This document shows positions 44,256 to 52,992 of a DNA stretch of 64,000 nt, piece after piece. The notes beneath the pieces were generated by a model. That model worked only from the letters and a program-made list of their open reading frames with translations. It ran no database searches and was not told the DNA's origin. How positions within the stretch are numbered: the first letter of the stretch is position 1; every line of letters starts with the position of its first letter. A program made the position numbers and the translations under genes. The DNA comes from Croceimicrobium hydrocarbonivorans. GTDB taxonomy: Bacteria > Bacteroidota > Bacteroidia > Flavobacteriales > Schleiferiaceae. The stretch lies in contig NZ_CP060139.1 of NCBI RefSeq assembly GCF_014524565.1, positions 2,549,501 to 2,613,500 of the forward strand. Reading direction: 5' to 3'.

Positions 44256-45575
44256 CTAATTCAACTTGAGGTTTATCGGCTGGGTAAAACTCATGCGAAC
44301 CGCCTTGCCTTTTTGCGTGGCGGGCCTAAGCTTAGGTGTTTCTGAGATTACCCGAATGGCTTCCAGGTCCAATAAAGGATAAGTTTTGGTTCGAACTTCA
44401 ATTCCACTTAGTTCACCAGTTTTTTCAACCACAAAGTACACATAGACCTTACCTTCTAAACCTAGGAAAATAGCTTTACGAGGATAGTTGTAAGATTCTG
44501 AGATGTATTTCACCATCTGGTATTCGAAGCAGGTTTTTAATACCTCATTGCTCCATTCTGGATTACAATCTTTAAAAACGGGGACCTTTTCCAATTCCGC
44601 AGACTGTTCCTTGCTTAAACTTGTCGCCTTTTCATCGGAAGAAGAATTATCGGCCTGTGGATAGCGTTCGGTGGTCCACATTCTTTGGGGAATATTCCCT
44701 GCGCTTAATTGTTCTTCCAAATAGCGGAGCAAGAATTCATTGTAAAAGTGCAATTGCAATAAGGTGTCTATAAGCGGGGTAGCACGAGTAGGATCAATTG
44801 CCCTTCTTAATTGTGACCAATTTTCACTGCGGATATATTCACCATAGCGCTGATCAAAATAGCTTGGAGCTTGGGCGCTGTCTGTGAGGCCAATGTGCTT
44901 ATAATGGTAGATAAATTCACCTGATTTTTCGAGACTCTTCTTTTTGAAGTTTTGATCATCAAAAAGGGGGAATTGCTGCAATGCGTCGATTAGCCTCTTG
45001 TTTACTAATGGAGCTCGACTAATATTCACGCGACTTAATTTTCCATATTGGTAAAACAAATCAGCGGAGAGGTCGTCTTTAAAAGTGTCGAAGTCCAGCG
45101 CTTGATCCAGCTCGTAGGAGATAAAGTACTTCGCACAGGCCAATTGAGCAGCTTCATTAAACTTGCGGCATTCCCGAGCTTCGGGATGGGGACTGGAAAG
45201 GCTGAGTTCCGGTGCAGAAAGTTCCTCGGGACTAAAGTCCTGCCGATAATTTAAGCTAAAGTCCTGTCCGGCTTCCATTTCTGCCGTATTAATCTGCTCT
45301 TTTAGAGCCTTGGCATAAACGCTGATTGCGTCTTCATTAATCCAGGCATAGGATTTCAGAAGACTTAATTCTCCTCCATCATCAAGTTTGAAATCAAAGC
45401 TAAGACTGTCATTGTATTCAAATCCGTATTGAGCATAGATCTGGGCTTCTACTTCAGCCATGATGGCAAAATAGCGCTCTTGACTGCATTCCGGTTCCGA
45501 ACATCCTTTGAATGGAATTACCTGAGCTGGCGAAAGAAAGACGAGGAATAGAAGGGGGAGGAACTGAAGCTTCAT
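44256..45575 (-). CDS. Exported TonB C-terminal domain protein, paralogue A
   Basis: The protein has 439 residues. A signal peptide (LQFLPLLFLVFLSPAQ) replaces the transmembrane anchor of true TonB. A conserved ~300-residue N-terminal region starts IPFKGCSEPECSQERYFAIM and has no assigned domain. The C-terminal ~100 residues (after VPVFKDC) form a TonB_C domain with LEGKVYVYFVVEKTGELSG and KGKAVRMSF. The neighbour at 45601 is collinear along its whole length, so they arose by tandem duplication. Without an anchor and a link to ExbBD it is unlikely to energise receptors; a periplasmic binding or adaptor role is inferred. Confidence 0.88.
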   Translation of the reverse strand: MKLQFLPLLFLVFLSPAQVIPFKGCSEPECSQERYFAIMAEVEAQIYAQYGFEYNDSLSFDFKLDDGGELSLLKSYAWINEDAISVYAKALKEQINTAEMEAGQDFSLNYRQDFSPEELSAPELSLSSPHPEARECRKFNEAAQLACAKYFISYELDQALDFDTFKDDLSADLFYQYGKLSRVNISRAPLVNKRLIDALQQFPLFDDQNFKKKSLEKSGEFIYHYKHIGLTDSAQAPSYFDQRYGEYIRSENWSQLRRAIDPTRATPLIDTLLQLHFYNEFLLRYLEEQLSAGNIPQRMWTTERYPQADNSSSDEKATSLSKEQSAELEKVPVFKDCNPEWSNEVLKTCFEYQMVKYISESYNYPRKAIFLGLEGKVYVYFVVEKTGELSGIEVRTKTYPLLDLEAIRVISETPKLRPATQKGKAVRMSFTQPINLKLN

Positions 45576-45600
45576 TACTCAAATTTAGCCCTTTAAGCTT

Positions 45601-46890
45601 TTATTGCAATTTTGCATTTATTGGCAGTATAAAATCAAATGGTGTGATTTTACCGCCTGGTATCGGAGAACTAAAATTGGGTAAGATGGATATTACCCTT
45701 ATACCTTCTATATCTAATAAGGGAAAGGATTTCTTATTTACTTCGATGGTAGAAATCGAACCATCCTCTTCAATTCGGAATTCCACATAAATTCTTCCTC
45801 CCTGGCCGTTTTGTTTGCAAATTTCAGGGAATTCAAAGTTTTGCGTGATGAATCCCATAATGCCTCTTTGAAAGCAAACTATTTGTTTGTCACGCTCCAA
45901 ATCTGGGTCACATCCAGAGTATATTGGAATATCTTTTTTTTCCTCAGAAGAATCATTAAGCTCCTTTTTTTTCTTCACAGCCCACATCTGAGAAGGGATA
46001 CTTCCATTTTGTAATTCAGCTTCAAGGTATTCCAGTAAAGCAATTGTGTACTTCTTATTAAAAGACAGTGTGTCGATTTCAGGAATTTGATGATTAGGGT
46101 CAATAGCCAATCGCAATTGCGACCATAATTGGTTTTGAATGTAAAAGCCATAGCTATCTTGGATATGGGCTTTAAGCTTTTGGGGATCTATTTGAAAGGG
46201 ACGAGAGTACTTGATGTGGTATTCGCCTGCACCAGGCAAACTGTGCTTGTTAAAGTTTACCGTATCATATACTGGGAAACCTTGAAAGGCAGTTAAAACA
46301 TTTTTTTGTGAAATGGGAGCTCTACTGATAAACACGCGCCGTAGTCTTCCTCTGCTGTAATGCAGTTCTGCTTTTAATTCATCTTCTGGAATAGTAATCT
46401 TAGTGGCTTCATCCAATTGATAAGAGATTACATATTTTGCACAGCCCAATTGGGCCTTTCGATTGAATTGACTGCAGGCATTAGCGGTTGGAAATGCGCT
46501 GTTGATATCAATTTCGGGAACTGTAAGGTCTTTGGAATTGAATTCTTGTTTCCAGTGCAATTGAAATTCTTGTCCAGGAATGAGAGCGGCACTATCGGCC
46601 AAGCTTTTCAAGGCACTAAAATAGCGGATAGGAGCTGCTTCGTTAATCCAGGCAAAAGATTTTGTTAATTCAAGCTGTCTGTTTTCATCAACCTTTAAGC
46701 TAAGGCTGATGCTGTCGTTGTATTCAAAACCAGTTCCTTGATAAATGCCATGAGCAACGCTATTCATCAGAGCTTGATAACGTTGTTCACTACAGGCTTC
46801 ATCAGCACAGCCCCTGATGGGAAACACTTGTGCTTGGCTCCAACTTTGGAATGCGATACTTAGCAGGCAGATTAAAAGGGTCTTTTTCAT
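45601..46890 (-). CDS. Exported TonB C-terminal domain protein, paralogue B
   Basis: This 429-residue protein is collinear with the product of the next gene (44256-45575). It has a signal peptide (about 20 residues, QSWSQAQ), then FPIRGCADEACSEQRYQALM, shared internal blocks (QLGCAKYVISYQLDEAT, IFISRAPISQ-like, LWSQLRLAIDP), the cysteine pair in PIYSGC and VCF, and a TonB_C domain that is more divergent (GGRIYVEFRIEEDGSI, ending LPINAKLQ). It starts 9 bases after thyA and ends 25 bases before its paralogue, so the four genes thyA to folA look like one operon. Function unknown. Confidence 0.87.
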   Translation of the reverse strand: MKKTLLICLLSIAFQSWSQAQVFPIRGCADEACSEQRYQALMNSVAHGIYQGTGFEYNDSISLSLKVDENRQLELTKSFAWINEAAPIRYFSALKSLADSAALIPGQEFQLHWKQEFNSKDLTVPEIDINSAFPTANACSQFNRKAQLGCAKYVISYQLDEATKITIPEDELKAELHYSRGRLRRVFISRAPISQKNVLTAFQGFPVYDTVNFNKHSLPGAGEYHIKYSRPFQIDPQKLKAHIQDSYGFYIQNQLWSQLRLAIDPNHQIPEIDTLSFNKKYTIALLEYLEAELQNGSIPSQMWAVKKKKELNDSSEEKKDIPIYSGCDPDLERDKQIVCFQRGIMGFITQNFEFPEICKQNGQGGRIYVEFRIEEDGSISTIEVNKKSFPLLDIEGIRVISILPNFSSPIPGGKITPFDFILPINAKLQ

Positions 46891-46899
46891 GCTTTGGGT

Positions 46900-47805
46900 T
46901 TAAACCGCCACCTGTGCACGAATGGCAGGATGCGGATCGTAATTCACTAATTCAAAATCTTCAAACTTAAAGGAGAAGAAATCCTTTACTTCGGGATTAA
47001 TCTTCATTTGCGGAAGGGCTCGGAAGTTGCGACTTAATTGCTCCTTGGTCTGATCCAGATGGTTTTCATACAAATGGGCATCGCCAAAGGTGTGCACGAA
47101 ATCTCCTAATTCTAGATCACAAACCTGAGCTACCATCATAGTAAGTAAAGCGTAAGAGGCAATGTTAAAGGGTACTCCCAAAAATACATCGGCTGAACGT
47201 TGGTAAAGCTGGCAACTTAATTTATTATCAGCTACATAAAACTGGAATAGGGTGTGGCAGGGCGGTAAACCTGATTTGGCCATAACCGGAATATCCTTAG
47301 GATTCCAGGCAGAAATGATATGTCGGCGACTATTAGGATTGCGCTTAATATCTTCAATCAATTGTGCCATTTGGTCAATTCCCTCAAAGTTTCGCCATTG
47401 GCGTCCGTAAACCGGACCTAGCTCCCCCCATTCTTTAGCGAAGCTCTCATCGGTAATAATTTGCTCTTTGAAATTTTGCAATTCCGCTTTCCAGGCATCA
47501 CTGTACTTAGGCAGTTTATTGCTTAAGCCTTTTTCATTCAGGTAATTTTGGAAGGGCCATTCATTCCAGATATTCACTCCATTTTCTACCAAATAGCGAA
47601 TATTGGTGTCGCCTGCGATAAACCAGAGCAGTTCATGAATAATCGATTTGAGGTGCACCTTTTTGGTAGTTACCAGAGGAAAGCCCTCTTGAAGATTGAA
47701 ACGCATCTGATAACCAAAAACGGAAATAGTATTAATCCCGGTGCGGTTTTCTTTAAGCGTTCCTTGATCCAAAATATGACGCATCAAATCGTGATACTGC
47801 TGCAT
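46900..47805 (-). CDS. thyA: Thymidylate synthase
   Basis: The 301-residue protein shows the ThyA landmarks: DRTG-type [44 protein letters not shown], the catalytic C183 in [12 protein letters not shown], and [20 protein letters not shown]. It is about 37 residues longer than the E. coli enzyme because of an insert (about 85-120), a form also common in other bacteria. It methylates dUMP using methylene-tetrahydrofolate, giving dihydrofolate for FolA downstream. Confidence 0.98.
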   Translation of the reverse strand: MQQYHDLMRHILDQGTLKENRTGINTISVFGYQMRFNLQEGFPLVTTKKVHLKSIIHELLWFIAGDTNIRYLVENGVNIWNEWPFQNYLNEKGLSNKLPKYSDAWKAELQNFKEQIITDESFAKEWGELGPVYGRQWRNFEGIDQMAQLIEDIKRNPNSRRHIISAWNPKDIPVMAKSGLPPCHTLFQFYVADNKLSCQLYQRSADVFLGVPFNIASYALLTMMVAQVCDLELGDFVHTFGDAHLYENHLDQTKEQLSRNFRALPQMKINPEVKDFFSFKFEDFELVNYDPHPAIRAQVAV

Positions 47806-47951
47806 GGCCTGATAATTTGAAGTAAAAATAAGGGCTCTCTGTCGATAGACCTCAAAGCCTGTGGATGAAAAAAGAAGCTTGTTAATTTCTTTTGTCTGGC
47901 TCAGGCATTGTCCCTAAAAATGGGCAACTTTAATGCTGTAAAATCTACACT

Positions 47952-49745
47952 ATGCCTAAGCTTAATGTCCCCCTGATAGAATGTTCCTGGGAAGTATGTA
48001 ATCAGATTGGCGGAATCTACACCGTTTTACGGTCTAAGGTCCCCGCGATGATCGAACAATACGGGGATGATTATACCCTTTTAGGGCCATTGGTGGCGAA
48101 AGGTATTGATGCTGAATTGGAAGATATTCACGATGCGGATGATGCAATAGCTCGGGCGGTAAAGCTTTTGCAAAAGGAGGGCCTCGAGGTCAGATACGCC
48201 CGTTGGTTAGTTACCGGTCGCCCCAAAGTAGTACTAATAAAGCCTGATTTGGGAGCAGAGAAATTAGCGCAATATCAGGAGCATTACCAAAAGCTTTATG
48301 GGATAGAGAAGGATCCGAAAAACGATCTCCTCAATGAAATGATCGTATGGTCGCGCTTAAACTATCGTTTTCTGGAAGCCTTGAATAAAGAATTGGGTAA
48401 TGGCGCTAAAATGATTGCCCATTTCCATGAATGGATGGCTTCTTTGCCGATTTTGGATTTGAATAAAAATCATCCGGATATACGCACAGTATTTACTACC
48501 CATGCAACTTTATTGGGTCGCTATCTCGCCTCAAACTATGCCTCTTTTTACAAGCGTTTACCCAGTTATGATTGGGAGAAAGAAGCCCGGCATTTTGGGA
48601 TTTTGCCTATGGTGCAAATAGAAAGATTGAGCGCTAAGTACAGTAATTGCTTTAGTACCGTTAGTGAAATTACCGCTAAAGAATGTAAATACCTTTTAGG
48701 GAAAGAGCCGGAGCTTATTACTCCCAACGGCTTGAATATTAAGCGCTATGTAGCCATGCATGAGGTCCAGGTAAAGCATCAGGAGTTTAAAGATGTATTG
48801 CATGATTTCACCATTGGCCATTTCTTTCCCAGTTATCATTTTGATTTGGATCGGACCCTCTACTTTTTTACCTCTGGGCGCTATGAGTTTAGTAATAAGG
48901 GTTATGATGTTACCCTGCGAGCTTTGGCTTTGTTAAATGAGCGTATGAAGCAAGAGAAGCTGGACGTAACGGTGGTGATGTTTTTTGTGACCAATAAAGA
49001 AACCTGGTCTATCAACCCTAAGGTCTTACAATCCAATGGGGTGCTGCGCGAAATCCAGAAATGCGTAGGTGAAATTCAAAAGCAAATTGGAAAGCGGCTT
49101 TATGAATCGGCCGTAGGTTCTGACGATGATCATCGTTTACCGGATACATCGGCCATGGTCGATGATTATTGGAAACTACGCTACCGTCGTACCATCCAAT
49201 CCTGGAAAAGTGATGAATGGCCCTATATCACCACTCATAATTTAAAGGATGATCAAAATGATGATATCCTAAATGAGATGCGGGCTAAAAAGCTATTCAA
49301 TAGTCCTAAGGATAAAGTAAAGGTGGTATACCATCCAGAGTTTATCAATAGCACTAATCCCTTGTTTGGTATCGATTACGGCAATTTTGTGCGCGGTTGT
49401 CATCTCGGAATTTTCCCCTCTTATTATGAGCCCTGGGGTTATACTCCTTTAGAATGCATAGCAAGAGGAGTGGCCACCGTAACCTCCGACCTTTCCGGTT
49501 TTGGAAACTATGTAAGTGCTCAAGATACCGGTGGGGTAGATCATGGGGTGCATGTATTGCGGAGGGAAGGTCGTACGGAGTCTCAGTCGATCGAAGATTT
49601 GGCCAATTACCTGCTCGACTTCGTGAAATTAAGTCGGCGCTATCGCATTATCCAAAGAAATCGAGCTGAAGATTTTTCTGAGCGATTTGATTGGAAACAA
49701 CTCTTGCCCGAATATGAAAAGGCTTATCAGAAGGCCCTAGCCTAG
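47952..49745 (+). CDS. Glycogen synthase, GT3 family
   Basis: The protein has 597 residues. The opening LIECSWEVCNQIGGIYTVLRSK is the donor-site entry of eukaryotic-type glycogen synthases (GT3), and the later blocks NKGYDVTLRALALLNERMKQ, FPSYYEPWGYTPLECIARG and VTSDLSGFGNYV are the conserved C-terminal Rossmann motifs with the ExxG-type acid. The enzyme extends alpha-1,4-glucan from a nucleotide-glucose donor. This GT3 type occurs in many Bacteroidota in place of GlgA (GT5). It is alone on its strand and its stop interlocks with the lipoprotein gene (49742-49745). Confidence 0.94.
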   Translation: MPKLNVPLIECSWEVCNQIGGIYTVLRSKVPAMIEQYGDDYTLLGPLVAKGIDAELEDIHDADDAIARAVKLLQKEGLEVRYARWLVTGRPKVVLIKPDLGAEKLAQYQEHYQKLYGIEKDPKNDLLNEMIVWSRLNYRFLEALNKELGNGAKMIAHFHEWMASLPILDLNKNHPDIRTVFTTHATLLGRYLASNYASFYKRLPSYDWEKEARHFGILPMVQIERLSAKYSNCFSTVSEITAKECKYLLGKEPELITPNGLNIKRYVAMHEVQVKHQEFKDVLHDFTIGHFFPSYHFDLDRTLYFFTSGRYEFSNKGYDVTLRALALLNERMKQEKLDVTVVMFFVTNKETWSINPKVLQSNGVLREIQKCVGEIQKQIGKRLYESAVGSDDDHRLPDTSAMVDDYWKLRYRRTIQSWKSDEWPYITTHNLKDDQNDDILNEMRAKKLFNSPKDKVKVVYHPEFINSTNPLFGIDYGNFVRGCHLGIFPSYYEPWGYTPLECIARGVATVTSDLSGFGNYVSAQDTGGVDHGVHVLRREGRTESQSIEDLANYLLDFVKLSRRYRIIQRNRAEDFSERFDWKQLLPEYEKAYQKALA

Positions 49746-50587
49746 TTTCGGATAGATTTAAAATAGAGCGTATCAGGATCGCTTTTATCAGGATACATAT
49801 CCGCTTGATATTCCAAGCATTTTAGGGCCCAGTCTCTGCGATTGATCCATACCAATTCCAAGGGATAGAATTGATTAGTTTGAAATTGCCCTGCTTTGCG
49901 AAACTGCAGGCTATCACCAGCTCTGATCATTTGTGCCTGCACTAAACTAAAGCCCTGGCCGCTATAAGTGTCTTCACCTAATAGCATAAATTGATCCTTT
50001 CCCGGGGCTGGGATTAACTGAGTCCAGGCCCCATCGTAATTGCCATTTAACACAAATTGCTTTCCGCTGATGCTATCAAGGATCAGGCTTTGCGCAACAA
50101 TCCTGCTTCTGGCTGCAAAGTGAAGTTTTAAGTTCTGAGCATAGCCAAAATAGTAGTAATACCAATCCTTGGAGTGCCAATTTGGATTTTGAACCCGGCT
50201 GTCGTAGTGCACAAAGTGCTTTTGAGTGGGAATCCAGAAATTGTTGTACTCCTCATAAAGGGCTGCTTCCGCCTTAAATAAGTTCTGACTTTTATAAAGC
50301 TTTTCATAGCGTTCAAAGTCTGACTTATTGATAGGGATGAGTTTCCAGCTATTTGCGCTGTCGCTGAGGTAAATTAGATTATCCGCATAAGAACTAGGTA
50401 CTTCCCAATGCCAAAGGGTATCGCGTGGGGGCGGACTGCTTATTTTTTCAGGGCTTGGTTCTTGCCTTTCGGCGGATGTTTGACTGCTAGGCAGCTCAGT
50501 GTCGGCCCCTGAATTCTGGCAGGCCGTAAAGCCGAAAAGGGCAAGGACTAGATAGACAGATTTAGACAAGGGAATTTGCTTTGCCAA
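49742..50587 (-). CDS. Hypothetical lipoprotein
   Basis: This 281-residue protein of unknown function has a lipoprotein signal with Cys at residue 23 (ALFGFTAC), then a Pro/Ser/Gln/Glu-rich linker. The globular part is rich in Trp and Tyr (DTLWHWEVPSS, NWHSKDWYYYYFGYAQ). No ATG precedes the signal in frame; the start must be a TTG, either at 50587 or at 50569, the latter giving a shorter, more usual leader. It follows the nucleoside transporter gene by 12 bases and is probably the last gene of the etf operon. Confidence 0.75.
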   Translation of the reverse strand: MAKQIPLSKSVYLVLALFGFTACQNSGADTELPSSQTSAERQEPSPEKISSPPPRDTLWHWEVPSSYADNLIYLSDSANSWKLIPINKSDFERYEKLYKSQNLFKAEAALYEEYNNFWIPTQKHFVHYDSRVQNPNWHSKDWYYYYFGYAQNLKLHFAARSRIVAQSLILDSISGKQFVLNGNYDGAWTQLIPAPGKDQFMLLGEDTYSGQGFSLVQAQMIRAGDSLQFRKAGQFQTNQFYPLELVWINRRDWALKCLEYQADMYPDKSDPDTLYFKSIRN

Positions 50588-50599
50588 AAGGTAATTAAA

Positions 50600-52345
50600 T
50601 CAGATAATCATCCCTACAATCACCGCGGTAAAGAGGCTGGCCATAGTACCTGCGATCAAGGCCTTAAAGCCGAGTTTGGAAAGGTCTCCACGACGCGATG
50701 GTGCTAAGGAGCCGATACCTCCAATCTGAATACCAATACTGGCAAAGTTGGAGAAACCACAAAGAATGTAGGTTGCGATAATAATCGATTTCTGGGATTT
50801 GAAGGCCCCGCCTTGCATTAGATCGCCAAGAGAAACATAGGCCACAAATTCATTAAGAATGGTTTTCTCTCCCAGCAATTGCCCTACTAAGAAAATGTCC
50901 TCCTTTGCAACACCCATTAACCAGGTAATAGGGGCCAGCGTATAACCCAGAATGAACTCCATTGAGAATCCGTCATACTGACCATCAGTAAGATCCGATA
51001 CCCAGGCGTTTAATCCGGTAACATCGCCAATAAAATTGGTGAGGATAGCATTTAACATCGCCACCAGTGCAATGAAAACCAGGAGCATTGCTCCAACATT
51101 TACGGCTAGTTTTAAGCCCTCGGTAGTTCCATTGGTGATCGCTTCCAGTGCATTGCCGCCAATTTTGGTCGACTCAATATGCATCTCATTATTCACCTCC
51201 TTGGTTTCAGGGAGGAGAATTTTTGCTGCTACCACTGCAGCCGGTGCACTCATTACCGATGCCGCAATTAAATGCTTGGCAAAGAAGGTTTGTTGCATAA
51301 TATCACCACCTCCTAAAAAGCCAATATAGGCGGCTAAAACCCCACCGGCAATGGTTGCCATACCGCCACTCATCACACAAAGCAATTCGCTGCGGGTCAT
51401 TTTATTGATATAGGGTTTCACCAATAAAGGGGATTCGGTTTGACCTAAGAAGATATTCCCTGCCGCCGAAAGACTTTCCGCACCACTAAGGCGCAGGGTG
51501 TGCTTCATTACCCAGGCAAAAGCATAAACGATTTTCTGCATCACTCCATAATAGAATAGAAGAGAGGTTAAGGCCGAGAAAAAGATTACCGTGGGCAATA
51601 CTTTAAAAGCAAAAATATAGCCCAAGGAAGAGGAGTCGTTGATAAGCTCTCCAAAGAGGAATTTGGCGCCCACATTGGTAAAGCTCAGGAGGATCACAAA
51701 TTTCTCGCTGATCCAATCAAAGGCCCCGCGGATAAATGGAACTTTTAAAATGGCAAAGGCGAATATGATCTGAATCAACAAGCCACTAAAAACCTGGCGC
51801 CAGTTAATGGATCGGCGCTTGGAAGACATTAAAAAGGTAAGGGCTAGTAATACTGTTAGGCCTAATAGACCGCGGGCGAGGGAAGCTAGTTTAAATTCAC
51901 TCTGACTAAAATCGTAATTCAAAGGCAGGCCTTGTGGACCGCTTTCTTGCATCGCTATTAGGGCAGTGCTGCTATCGCTATCTCTGCGGCTAAAACGATA
52001 ATGCACACCTTTTTCTTCAATATCTAAGAGACTGTCATTCAGGATATGAATGGCGTAAGAGCGCAGACCATCGTTTGGGGCTGAATAGTGGAAATGTAAG
52101 CTGTCATTGCGAAGAACATAGCTGCCATAAGCTTGCAAAGATTTGGCTTGCAATTGATAAGCGAAACTATCATTTGGGAAAATGAAGAAAGAATCTTGAG
52201 CGGCAATTGGGAAGAGACTTTCCCCTTCTGCAGAAAGGATTTCATGAAATGCCCAGTTTCCAATTGCACTTTGTGCCTTGGTGGTATGGCCCCAGAACAG
52301 CACGAGAGCGAACAGGATCCCAAATAGTGTTGATTTTTGCTTCAT
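50600..52345 (-). CDS. CNT nucleoside transporter with N-terminal extracytoplasmic domain
   Basis: The protein has 581 residues. The C-terminal ~420 residues are a NupC-type concentrative nucleoside transporter, with GAESLSAAGNIFLGQTES, SGGMATIAGGVLAAY and NEFVAYVSLG, the substrate and Na/H sites of the family. Unlike E. coli NupC (about 400 aa), it begins with a signal peptide (about 24 residues, HTTKA) and a beta-rich lipocalin-like domain (about 25-125, GNWAFHEILSAEGESLFP), joined by the linker QESGPQGLPLNYDFSQSE. The extra domain should lie in the periplasm. It is in a run with etfBA, the bifunctional nuclease and, farther on, thyA-folA. Confidence 0.92.
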   Translation of the reverse strand: MKQKSTLFGILFALVLFWGHTTKAQSAIGNWAFHEILSAEGESLFPIAAQDSFFIFPNDSFAYQLQAKSLQAYGSYVLRNDSLHFHYSAPNDGLRSYAIHILNDSLLDIEEKGVHYRFSRRDSDSSTALIAMQESGPQGLPLNYDFSQSEFKLASLARGLLGLTVLLALTFLMSSKRRSINWRQVFSGLLIQIIFAFAILKVPFIRGAFDWISEKFVILLSFTNVGAKFLFGELINDSSSLGYIFAFKVLPTVIFFSALTSLLFYYGVMQKIVYAFAWVMKHTLRLSGAESLSAAGNIFLGQTESPLLVKPYINKMTRSELLCVMSGGMATIAGGVLAAYIGFLGGGDIMQQTFFAKHLIAASVMSAPAAVVAAKILLPETKEVNNEMHIESTKIGGNALEAITNGTTEGLKLAVNVGAMLLVFIALVAMLNAILTNFIGDVTGLNAWVSDLTDGQYDGFSMEFILGYTLAPITWLMGVAKEDIFLVGQLLGEKTILNEFVAYVSLGDLMQGGAFKSQKSIIIATYILCGFSNFASIGIQIGGIGSLAPSRRGDLSKLGFKALIAGTMASLFTAVIVGMII

Positions 52346-52380
52346 CTCGGCTGGTGAAAATAGGTAATTAAGACCTTGAA

Positions 52381-52992
52381 TTAGTCTTTATTTCCTTCCC
52401 GTTTTTCAATTTCGTCCCGGAGTCGGGCAGCGCGCTCGTAGTCTTCATTACGAACCGCTTCATCCATTTGTTTTTTTAAGCTATCCAGACTTTGGGTAGA
52501 GAGGAGTCCGGGGCTGCTGCTACTTTTTTCAGTAGACTTTGCTTTGCTGCTTTTACCTTTTTCGGTATCCGCCTGACCTTCGCCAAGGATAACCCCGGCT
52601 TTGTCCAGTATTTCTTCGTAGGTGAAGATGGGGGTTTTAAAACGAATAGCCAGTGCCACTGCATCCGAGGTCCGGGCATCCAGGCTATGGGTTTCCCCCT
52701 CGCGTTCACAAACCAAGATGGAGTAAAATACTCCATCTTGTAATTTGTGAATCAGTACTTCTTTTAAAGTGATCTTAAACTGATCGGCAAAATTCTTAAA
52801 TAGGTCATGTGTTAAAGGCCGGGGCGGATTCATATCCTTCTCGAGGGCAATAGCAATACTTTGCGCCTCGAATCCCCCAATGATAATGGGCAAACGCCGT
52901 TCTCCGCTTTCTTCTCCCAAGACCAAAGCATAAGCACCACTTTGGGTTTGGCTGTAGGAAAGCCCTTTTACATAAAGCCTGATTTGCTGCAT
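52381..52992 (-). CDS. Bifunctional nuclease family protein with UVR motif
   Basis: The 203-residue protein has an N-terminal BFN/DUF151 domain (about 1-135; ERRLPIIIGGFEAQSIAIALE, RPLTHDLFKNFADQF, ARTSDAVALAIRFKTPIF) and, after a Ser/Lys-rich linker, a C-terminal UVR motif (MDEAVRNEDYERAARLRDEI) like those linking UvrB and UvrC or found in McsA. Family members have been reported to act on nucleic acids, though catalytic residues are not settled. Its start overlaps the etfA stop by one base. Confidence 0.93.
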   Translation of the reverse strand: MQQIRLYVKGLSYSQTQSGAYALVLGEESGERRLPIIIGGFEAQSIAIALEKDMNPPRPLTHDLFKNFADQFKITLKEVLIHKLQDGVFYSILVCEREGETHSLDARTSDAVALAIRFKTPIFTYEEILDKAGVILGEGQADTEKGKSSKAKSTEKSSSSPGLLSTQSLDSLKKQMDEAVRNEDYERAARLRDEIEKREGNKD

